From Calycina herbarum (lineage: Eukaryota; Ascomycota; Leotiomycetes; Helotiales; Pezizellaceae): a stretch of 64,000 bases of DNA. The notes below the pieces were generated by a model. That model saw only the letters and a program-made list of their open reading frames with translations, was not told the DNA's origin and did not search any database. Position 1 is the first letter of the stretch, and every line of letters begins with the position of its first letter. Where the stretch lies: assembly GCA_001414485.1 (NCBI GenBank), contig LLEY01000079.1, positions 124,001 to 188,000 of the forward strand. Reading direction: 5' to 3'. Both the position numbers and the translations under genes were made by a program. This document shows, in pieces, positions 36,339 to 45,855 of the stretch.

Positions 36339-37905
36339 TTAGTTGTGTATTAGGAGCATGATACGGGGTATGATATGCTAGTCGAAGCTTCTTCCCTTCT
36401 TGAATCGTTCTAAGTATTACTTTAACTATCGAATCCTTGTATTAGCGATCTCTCTTATTAGTGCCAACGCGTCCAGCTTCCTTAGATGTATAATCATATA
36501 TGTCTTACGTAAGAAACCTGTAACGTTTGCCATACCTTCTCGATCGTAGCTCCTTCGTAAGTTGTTAAAGTAGTGGAGAAGTGGAATCTAAGTCGTAGGA
36601 GTCTAGCCCCGTCTCCTGTAGATTACGAGTAAATCCTCTAGTATCGATCACCTTCCTAAGTCTCTAAAGCTAGCCCTTTATTTCAACGCCTTCTAGTGAA
36701 AGACTGACATGCTTATATTAATAACTCTTGATAAATATGAGTTCTTTTACTTAGGGAGGAGGATCGAACTTGTTAAATAACTTCTTTAATATAAAACTAA
36801 ATATGTTATAACGTAGAGTATACGAGCTATTTTTCCTATCGTTCTAAAGAATTTCTCTATTTAGAAAGTACTAGGTAAGTAAAGATAAACTTAGGCTATA
36901 GTTACTATTTAACTCTCGAAGCTTTAAGTGTTTAGAATAGTAATAGTAGTTAGTAACGATTGATAGGAGATCTATACCGTTTATAATATCTTAGCTTCTA
37001 ATACCTAAGTAGATAGAAGGTGACATCGCTTTACAAACTCTATTATCCCTAGTACAAAGCGTGATAGTGTACTTTTTAGCTCTCTAAAGAATTTTCTTAT
37101 AAACTTCCTTATACTATAGTTGATCTTTATAGATATAGTAAAAGCGGGTTACTATCTTACGAAATTAGACTATAGGGATATAAATCTTACTAGGGATATT
37201 CCCTAGATACACGTTCTGTTTTTACGTTTCTAAATAATAGTAGTAGGGGATGAGAAGTTTCATTCCTATATTAGAATAGTACTCTTCTTAAAAAATCTAT
37301 GCTCTCTACTACTATCGATTAGATATAAGTTAATCTAGAAGATAAAGGGTTATTATCAGGTTTCTAGAGACTAAACCTTGTTCTAAATCTCCTCTACTAA
37401 CTTGATTTATATAAAGAGTAAACTAATAGGAAATTTGCTATACTAATATACCTAATCTATATATTCTATCCTAGTACGCTTTTTTTTATTATTATTCTAA
37501 TAAATAGACTCTTCGTTGATCTAAAATAAGCCCGAGCTTGTTAAGTGCTTTATATACTTAATCACTCTTTCGAATACAACGTCTCTTACTATGCTTATAG
37601 GTAGAGTGCCTCCGGATTTCGACTCTACTGAATATCTACTAAAGGTATTATTCTTAGGTAATTTAGAAGAGGGTTCGTAAGAATAAGAGACTATAACAAA
37701 TTCGTAGTTATTAAATAGGCTAATTGTTTCTTAGCGTAAGAATTTAGAACCTAAATTAGTAAGCGATCCCTCCGAACCTTTAAGGCCCTTTTAGTAAGAT
37801 GCTTCGTCAAGTTTAGTAATATATAGATAATATAAATTTTTAATCTAGCTCGATCTTTTATAGGTCTATTTATACTTTTGTATTTTAATAATTTCTAAGG
37901 AGAGT
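36339..37905 (-). pseudogene. Unrecognised RIPed gene, C-terminal part, split by element D
   Basis: On the minus strand one frame can be followed for over 500 codons from 37905 to TAA 36339-36341. The interruptions are TAG/TAA (Gln positions) and a few TGA (Arg). Composition is protein-like: long basic/hydrophobic helices, e.g. V-V-F-E-R-V-I-K-Y-I-K-H-L, later F-L-R-K-T-Y-M-I-I-H-L-R-K-L. The frame continues across element D into 44239-44530 when one AGAGT is removed. No domain recognised. The density of stops suggests it belonged to a repeated family. Confidence 0.5.
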
Positions 37906-38224
37906 TGTAATAGCCTGCTATTAAGAATAAGAGTTGCTAAGGTTATATATATACTAGATAGAATACGGTTTAGGGTATAGGAATGCTAAGGGTTACGTAG
38001 AATGTAAGGATTACGTATTCGAGTATCGGAATGTCTGGTTCGGACCTCCGAGTCTATTATTAGTATTCGAACCCTTTTATATATAGATGCTCTTACCCTT
38101 AGTATCGGGAAAGGTTAATTTGATCTTTTCCTTCGTATTTAGAGCCTAGTATCTAAGTATGTTATTCTACGGAACGTACTTCTATATACCTCTTTTATAG
38201 TATTATCTATTTCGTGCTATTATA
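37906..38224 (+). repeat. Element D 5' LTR (319 bp)
   Basis: It starts TGTAATAGCC and ends in RIPed CTATTATA (CCGTTACA in the 3' copy). TATATATA at 38078-38085 lies about 30 nt before the self-primer segment at 38117, so the mRNA start is expected there. Confidence 0.9.
38117..38129 (+). promoter_or_regulatory. Predicted mRNA 5'-end self-primer of element D
   Basis: AATTTGATCTTTT lies about 31 nt after the TATA box. It is the exact reverse complement of 38227-38239 just inside the LTR. Confidence 0.6.
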
Positions 38225-38226
38225 TT

Positions 38227-38239
38227 AAAAGATCAAATT
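38227..38239 (+). promoter_or_regulatory. Self-priming primer-binding site of element D
   Basis: AAAAGATCAAATT begins 2 nt after the LTR and pairs over 13 nt with 38117-38129. No tRNA-type TGG start is present. This matches the Tf1 type of priming, in which the folded mRNA 5' end primes minus-strand synthesis. Confidence 0.6.
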
Positions 38240-38584
38240 CTTCTCGCTAGGGACGGCCTATTATAATATCTTACCAAGCGTGTTAACGTCCTATATCGAA
38301 TTCGATTTAGCCTAGATTCGGATCAGTACAACAACAACCTTAAATTACTAGTTTATAGACAGCTAGTAATATCAGGGTTTAATATCTATTAGTTAGCTAG
38401 TAAAAAGCGTATCCTCCGATACGTTAAGGAAGTAGAAGACGCTAAGGATTCCTAAGACTTCAAATAACCCTCTCTATATAGGGATTACTATATAAGGTTT
38501 AGAAAGTCGATATTAAGTCACCTGGAAGGCTCCTGAATCTACCTCTAAACCCTCTCTAACGACATCGAGCATATTAAACTAAGG

Positions 38585-41500
38585 AGCGACCCTAGGTCTC
38601 TCCTAAGCTCCGCTAGAGAGCGTTAAGTAACCTACCAGGGAAACCAGTAGGCCCCCCTCTGAATACGTACCGAACCGCACTCGTATACCTAAACCTAAAA
38701 AGTCAAGGAATAACAAAGGCAAGGGCCTAGCCCGAAACCTCAGAGACCTATGAGACTTTTCTAATATAGACGAGATACGAGGTGTAGTATAAGAATTAGA
38801 AGAAGAACTTCAAAACAATAACTATCGGTTTAGACAGTTAGAATCTATTATAAAAGAACTCTAAGAACAAACCAGAGTCCTTTAACCTTCCCGACCCGAA
38901 ACCGACTATAACTCTCCTTCTATTCTAAGCACTATACCAGACCTCTTTCGCTTAAGAAGCGAACCTGCCTCTAATACCTTCTCTTAATAGTAGACCACCC
39001 TATATAACCCCGAATATAGTCCGAATACCCTCCGACCTACTAAAAGCAAAATTATAGAAAAAATTAAACCTTTAGATAACAGTATATTACTAATATACCG
39101 ACAATAGAAGATATCAGTACGTAATAGACTTCTAGTAAATGCCGATTATTATAATATAAGTCTAACTCGAAAAGCCCTTATCTAGGGAATAACTACTAGA
39201 ATCGCTAGGAACTACCTTAAGCCTCGATACTAGTCCGAGTCGATTTATATTACTTTCTACGATTATTAAGATATAATTAAACTTTTGAATTTATATTTCT
39301 TAACTAGATATAAGACAGAGGATATACGGAACGCTTTCCAGGCCTTGTAGATAGATAGAAAAGATCACGCTAGAGAAACGTTTACTAAGTTCAGAGGTCG
39401 CTTTTCGAGTATAGCTATACTCGGAGAGATACTAGAGTTAGAACGATTCTTCTATATATAGGAGAAAATTATACTATAGCTACGAAACTCGGCCGCTATA
39501 CTTAAGAGACGTTGGAATTATAACTTTGTCGAAATAGTAGCAGATCTCCTAGCCCTAGATAAGGAACGACGCTAAAACGCTGAGTTATATACAGCTAATA
39601 CGACTAAGCTAGTCGGTATAAACACTTCGGTTAAAAAGACTACTTTTTAATCCTTATCTAGTTTAACACCGAAACCCTTACTACCCGTAAGCGGATCCTT
39701 CTCTACCGTTTAGACTACTTTAAGAATATTCAAAACCACCTCTACTAGCGAACGCTAAAAGACTCTAGACCGAGTCCCAGCTGGTACGACGTGCTACTAC
39801 TATAGTAAGCCTAGGTACTATAAAACCGACTACTCTTAGCTACCTAGTATCAAAGAAATAGTCTAAGAAGCGGACGAAGATAACCTACAAGTTCTTATAA
39901 GATACCCCGATTCTGCCTCGAATCAGAGAGAAAACGAGGCAGCCTAAGTAAAGACTTCTTCCTAAGCCTACGTAAATATGATCTATCGAATCTCGACCTT
40001 TCTAGACTTATAGAAGGAAACCAATTCCTTACGAATATAACACTTAGTATATATAGATACGGTGTTAAAACTCGAGCCTTAATAGATATAGAAGCGAATA
40101 GATTCCTATTCTTAAATCGACCCCTAGCTCTATAGCTATTCTAATCGTTAGATATATAGATTCGAAAACTACTCTACTCGGTGCCTATTCGTAGATATAA
40201 TAGTAGTATTAAGAGTAAAGCAACATAGTTTATATAACTATATCTGAACCTAGATCGACGTTGTATCTAAAACTACCCCTTTGTCGTCCTAGACCTTGGA
40301 TAATAAGACCTAATTATCGGAAATAAATAGTTAAAACATTTTAATATTCTCCTTAACCCTGCTAGGAATCAACTTATTTAGCTAGCTGAAACCTTATCAA
40401 CTCCTTACTTTAGAAAGGAAATCTTACTTTCTCTAACTTCTAGCTAGAACTAGAAGTCTTATTTAAATATATAGTCGGATACGAACCGAAGAGATCACGC
40501 CCTCTATTAAGATGAAAAGCGAAGGAATAGTAAGCTCTTAGCTAAGTTATTACTATTATCTACGATATTAACTCCCGATATCTACCTCTCCGACTCTGCT
40601 TTAAATACCCTTTAACCTGCTAGTATAGCTTAGATAGATCGGACCTTACACTCTTTTATTAGTGAAATAAGTATAAATGCTTTATATTTTGATATAAAGC
40701 GACCTAATACCGAGTTCTTTATAATAAGTATCTACGAATTAGATTAGATCATCGACGAAAGATTAGCTCTGCCCTTAGATAACGCTAAGACTACGGACCT
40801 GATATAGTCCCGACTCTCTTAATATTACTCGTTATTCTAGGATATGTTCTTAAAAGCAGCCTTAGATAAACTTCCCCCTTACTACGTATACGACTATAAA
40901 ATCACCTTAAACGAACCTCTTCCTATCTCCTACTCTCTACTATATCGACAGTCAACCGCAGAGCTATAAGCGACGAAAGAGTACTTTATCGATAATTTAA
41001 ATAAAGGATTTATCGTCAATAGTAATAGTCCTTTCGTCTTACTAGTACTCTTCGTTAAAAAGCCTAATAGCGATAAGCTACGGTTCTATATCGATTATTA
41101 GAAGCTGAATACTCTTACCTAAAACGACCTCTACTCGATTCCTCGTATCGACGAACTCCTTTCGAGATTAAGAAAAGCTAAGATCTTTACTAAGTTAGAT
41201 ATATACTAAGCTTTCTATCGTATCTAAATAGACCCCGACTCGGAAAAGATAACCACGTTTAAGACTAGGTATAGAATATATAAATATAAGGTCCTTCCTT
41301 TTAGACTCTATAATAGACCTGCTACCTACTAACGTTATATAAACGACGTCTTAATCGAATATCTAGATAACTTCTATATCGCTTACTTAGACGATATATT
41401 AATTTATTTAGATAGTATCGAAGAATATAAGAAACAAGTTAGAAAGGTTCTAAATCGGCTCCGAGAAGCAGGACTCTAAGTAGATATTAAGAAAAGCGAA

Positions 41501-43880
41501 TTTAGTATTACCTAAGTTAAATATCTCGGTTATATATTAACTACGAAAGGACTTAAAGTAGACCCTAAGAAAGTAGAACCTCTACGAAACTAGGTCCGAC
41601 CTAGCACTATAACAGGTGTAAAGTCCTACCTAGGCTTTTATAGTTTCTATAGACAATTTATTAAGAACTTCGGCAAAATCGTAAAACCTCTAACTACTAT
41701 AACACGCTCTTTAGAGCCGTTTTAGTAGACACCCGAATACGAGAAAGCCTTCGAAGAATTATAGACCTAGCTACTCTTAGTTTAAGCTTTATACTACTTC
41801 GACTCTAAACTTGATACGAAGCTGGAGATAGACTCTTCTAATAGAGTAATAGCAGGTGTATTCTTCTAATAACACGGTAATCGGTGGTATCCTATAGGTT
41901 TTTACTCCCACGTCCTAGTCGGCTACGAAGCGAATTAGGAAATCTATAATAAGGAATTGTTTATAATTATTAAAGTATTTAAGAAATAGCGGCCTAAACT
42001 CATGTTATACTAGAACTGTATCGACGTCTTCTTAGACTATAGATCCTTAGAATACTTTATAATAATAAAGCTGCTTACTTCTAAGCAAGTATAATAGATG
42101 GAATTCCTCTCCAACTTTAATTTCTAGATCCGATTTACGTCTAGAAAGAATAATTAAAAGGCGGATATACTAACTAGACAGGAGTAAGACATTAGAATAT
42201 AAGATTAAGTCAAGTTAGACAGCCGCTCGCGTACCCTTCTCAGACCTATTAGGCTTAACCTCTAAATCAACGCCAACCTTACTTAGACCTTTTAAGCGAT
42301 ATCTCTTTCTATAATTAAGTTAGATATTATTCCTAGGTTCGGATCGGATCTGATTTAGAAGCTAAGAACGGCTAACATGTAATTATTCAAGAAGGAACGT
42401 AGAGAACTTAAGAATAGTTATACTATCTCGTCCGACAATTTACTCCTGTTTAGAGGACGGCTTTATATCGAAAGAAACACCGAACTCTGTACGAATCTGA
42501 TCCGAGAAGCCTACGACCAAGTATCTAGTGCTTACCTAAGTACTTAAAAGATATACTAGTTGCTAGCATCCGCCTACTACTGGGTCGGCATAGGTTCGGA
42601 CTATAAGCTATACGTAGCTAACTGCCGAGCTTGTAGATACTCTTATCCTCGATAGACTAAATAACAAGGATTCCTCTACCTACTACTAGTGCTAGATTAC
42701 CTGATATAGTATATATATATAGACTTTAAGTCATTTTTAAAGGATAAGCACGGATATAATACTATACTAGTATTTATTAACTGCCTCGGAAAGGATTCGG
42801 TGTCTATTCACTACTACTCTACTATCGATACTAGAGGATTAGCCTAGTTTTTTATATAATAGATCTATCGTTTTAGTTACTACTCTAAATCGATTACGTC
42901 TAATAGAGGACCTTAATTCGTCTTAGCTTTTTAGATGGAATTCTGTCGTATTATCGGTGTTAAGCTTAAGCTCTCTATAGCTTACTATAAATAAATAGAT
43001 AGTTAGACAGAGATTATAAACTAATATATCGATTAGAGGCTAAGGCCTTTCGTAACCTACTATTAGAATAACTAGAGCGAGTTAATCCCTCTTATAGACA
43101 GAGTATAAATAACCCTTCCGTACTCGTCTATTAGTATAACCCTGTATCGGCTTAAGTTCGGGCTTGATTCGCGAACCTTATAGGATTAGAATACTCCTAA
43201 GACCTCTATTCCCCGGGAACGACTAAATTATAATAAGGTAGTTAAGATAGCTATACGTATACACTCTACCTAGAACGTAGCTAAAGATAATATAAGCAAA
43301 GCCTAGCAGAGAATATAAGATAGTACGAATTAGCACCGAAGAGCTATCGACTAGGACGTTAGTAATAGAGTTTACTTATTAACTAAGAATCTTAAGATAA
43401 ATCGACCTAGCCGAAAGCTAGCCGAATAGTAGACTAGACCCTTTGAAATACTAGAACGTGTAAGACACTCTTATAAACTAAAACTCCTAGAAGGATTATT
43501 AATCTATAATGTTTTCGCTATAGACGTACTATCCAAAGATCTAAATACCCCCCTACCTAGATAAGAAGCCCTAGAGCCACTCTTAGAAATTATTCAGAGT
43601 GTATAAGAATAGGAAGTTTAAGAAATTCTCGGCAGTAGACTTTTTAGGAGATAACTATAATACTAGGTCAGATAGGTTGGTTATAATATAGACTCTATCT
43701 AGTATCCTGCCGACAATTTTCAAGGTTTACTATACCTTCTAAGGGACTTCTATACCAAATATCTAGACGAACCAGGACCGCCCCGACTCCTCTCTGAATA
43801 GATCTAAGTATAGGAGGTAGATAAGAACTAACAACTGAGTTACTACTAAAAACAAACCTCGATACTACCCCGGCTATAAT
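38585..43880 (+). pseudogene. Element D gag-pol, RIPed
   Basis: Gag spans about 38585-39950 and ends with a zinc knuckle at 39791-39835, in which two Cys, the Gly and the His now read Tyr, Arg and Tyr. RT covers about 41040-41720: R-F-Y-I-D-Y, then [10 protein letters not shown], then the thumb motif [16 protein letters not shown]. RNase H covers about 41800-42190. Integrase covers about 42480-43400, with NRG in place of DRG. A tail with V-G-Y-N-I-D-S-I, Y-P-A and P-G-P-P-R-L-L (about 43640-43800) is chromodomain-like. Stops are almost all TAG/TAA. Non-functional. Confidence 0.85.
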
Positions 43881-43919
43881 ATGAAGCCTCGGGGACGAGT
43901 CTTTTTTAAGAGAGGGGGA

Positions 43920-44238
43920 TATAATAGCCCGCTATTAAGAATAAGAGTTGCCAAGGTTGTATACGTACTAGATAGGATATGGTTTAGGGTATAGGAATGC
44001 TAAGGGTTACGTGGAATATAAGGATTACGTATTCGAGTATCGGAATGTCCGGTTCGGACCTCCGAGTCTATTGTTAGTGTCCGAACCCTTTTGTATATAG
44101 ATGCCCTTACCCTTAGTATCGGGAAAGGTTAATTTGATCTTTTCCTTCGTGTTTAGAGCCTAGTATCTAAGTATGTTATTCTACGGAACGTACTTCTATA
44201 TACCTCTTTTATAGTATTGTCTGTTTCGTGCCGTTACA
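43920..44238 (+). repeat. Element D 3' LTR (319 bp)
   Basis: It begins TATAATAGCCC (RIPed TGTAATAG) after the purine tract AAGAGAGGGGGA and ends GTTACA. It is less RIPed than the 5' LTR. Confidence 0.9.
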
Positions 44239-44530
44239 AGAGTAGGGCGTCGCATTCGTCTCGGAGGTTTTAAAGAGGCTTAGTAGTGTCTATTTTAATA
44301 TTCTTTAGCTTTATATTGATAATTATATATGATTTAGAATAGTTAATGTCTGATGTGAGAGCTCTGAAGCTCAAAAGTAATGCTAAATTTAACGTTTAAG
44401 GCTCTTATATTAGAGAGTGTAATCGACTTCAGCCTAAAAGCATTGGAGCCTCACGAGCCTGGAACCATGGGTCTGTGCGTACAGGGCATTTTGACGATTT
44501 TGACGAGTTTTAGCCCCTCCACCAACAAAT
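44239..44530 (-). pseudogene. Unrecognised RIPed gene, N-terminal part, split by element D
   Basis: It continues the frame of 36339-37905 on the minus strand. The frame is readable to about 44520 with TAA/TGA at glutamine/arginine-type positions and includes W-F-Q-A-R-E-A-P-M-L-L-G and R-H-Q-L-F-type helices. The true start lies upstream of a 17-bp C run (44541-44557) and was not found. Confidence 0.45.
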
Positions 44531-44540
44531 ATGCCTTCCA

Positions 44541-44557
44541 CCCCCCCCCCCCCCCCC
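44541..44557. repeat. Homopolymer of 17 C
   Basis: An unbroken run of C on the plus strand, ending in TCCAG, which could act as a 3' splice site for the following plus-strand frame. Confidence 0.8.
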
Positions 44558-44561
44558 TCCA

Positions 44562-44789
44562 GACGACTGGCATCACGAAAAGGCCTACGAGATAACTGCA
44601 AAACACAAGGAGGCTATGCGCCAATTACACTGGTTTAGGAAGGTCCCTATCTGCGTTTTACAGCCTCGGTACAAACATCCTTCCGGCCAACCTCTTAGAG
44701 TACGATACGCAAAATCCTTGGCTACGCAGCCCCCGAACGAGCTCGCGCAAAGCGTAGCGGACCTGCTTTCCTTCTATCAGATAAAGTAG
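44562..44789 (+). CDS. Possible terminal exon, unrecognised
   Basis: After CCCTCCAG the plus strand is open to TAG at 44787-44789 for about 75 codons with no RIP stop (D-W-H-H-E-K-A-Y-E, then V-P-I-C-V-L-Q-P-R-Y-K-H-P). No upstream exon was identified because the other strand holds the split gene. Its end overlaps the converging minus-strand frame by about 13 bp. Confidence 0.3.
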   Translation, partial: DDWHHEKAYEITAKHKEAMRQLHWFRKVPICVLQPRYKHPSGQPLRVRYAKSLATQPPNELAQSVADLLSFYQIK

Positions 44790-45198
44790 TAGGCGAGGTT
44801 ATCCTCCCTTCCCTCTCTTTCCTCTACATTCCTAATCAATTTCTCCATTTCCTGCTCACGTCCCAGCCTTTTCCCCACTTCCTTTAGCCGTTTGCGAGCC
44901 CTATCCTTCCTTATGGAAGCCACCTCTTGCGTTATGTCCATTTTGAGAACATTGCTCAACTGAAGGCAGAGCGCATAGTGTGCTTCTATATCCTCTTTAC
45001 TCTCTGCATCAAAAAACGCCCGACTGCTCCCACCCATTCGTAAATAAAGAATCGAGGGGGCACCTTGTCACCAAAGGATAGACGAAAGATAGGAACGCCA
45101 TTAGGGGGAGGTTCGATTATAGGAATCTTAGATTTGTCGAAGTAGAATTTGAATTTATCGTTGGAGTTCTTATTTTGTTTGGTAGCCATTGCTGACAT
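44777..45198 (-). pseudogene. Small hypothetical protein with a one-base frameshift
   Basis: From ATG 45198 the frame reads Lys/Asn-rich sequence, then K-F-K-F-Y-F-D-K-S-K-I-P-I-I-E-P-P-P, up to F-I-Y-E-W near 45040. There a single-base deletion moves the frame, which then continues A-F-F-D-A-E-S-K-E-D-I-E-A-H-Y-A-L and a long charged helix to the stop at 44777. There are no RIP stops. The homologous-looking continuity on both sides of the shift supports one gene of about 140 codons. Not recognised. Confidence 0.45.
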
Positions 45199-45855
45199 GG
45201 ATAGAGGTTTGATTGCTTTGAAGATGGTACATAAGAGTAAATATATAGCAGTTAATATACCTCCCCATCAGATTCAGTGTAGCCAACAAGCACCCCACCA
45301 TCCAACCCCCAACCCCAAATATCAATACCATACGTGCTGCACTCCTTATCACTTCCGTCTGCCTAAGCAGCTATCCACTTCATAGGCTTACTGGGCAGTG
45401 TGCGCAGGGCGCATTGTACACCCACACCCAATAGGGGCAATAGTGGGTGAAAAAGTACTTGCATCTGTATTTGTAGCCCACGGAAATTTGAGGGGAGTGA
45501 TTGGTTCCTATAATACTTGGTGGGGTGTTGGTCGGTGTTTTGAGGGAGTTGTATATGGCCAAGATTTTAACACTTCTAGGGATCTAATACCAAAATTATC
45601 AATAGCGATAGTAAAGATAGTAGGGTCACGTAACTGTCCTAATCGTTTCTAATATTTTACGAGATTCGTAACACTTATTTCAACATAAACACGCTAGGCT
45701 ATTTTAAGAAAACATAAGAGAAATACTCCTATAACTAGAATCCTATAACCGAAGATAAGAAAGCTAAGTATAAACAACACTATGATTCCTAGATATACTA
45801 AGAAAAAAACCCTAAAAAGAGGTTATTGCAAAGCCTTCCTAATCTACCCTCTACC
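45199..45855. other. Unassigned stretch
   Basis: A plus-strand frame from 45149 runs to 45652 with one TAG at 45383-45385 and no recognisable domain. The rest, to the protease 3' end, is AT-rich and empty. Confidence 0.3.

Larger units (their letters stand above)
37906..44238 (+). mobile_element. Element D: complete Ty3/gypsy retrotransposon, RIPed
   Basis: It is 6333 bp with 319-bp LTRs and target duplication AGAGT (37901-37905, 44239-44243). Gag, zinc knuckle, protease region, RT with intact YLDD, RNase H, integrase and a C-terminal chromodomain-like tail are in the usual Ty3/gypsy order. It belongs to a family distinct from A/B/C/E, with relatives at 21617 (solo LTR) and 54802 (element F). 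It carries no antisense accessory frame that I can see. Confidence 0.92.

Noticed and set aside
44380..44595. 71-codon plus-strand frame with a Pro run
   Set aside because: The Pro run is the C homopolymer, and the minus strand carries the better supported split gene.
45660..45680. GATTCGTAACAC resembling an LTR end
   Set aside because: The sequence before it does not match any LTR here and no target duplication is present.
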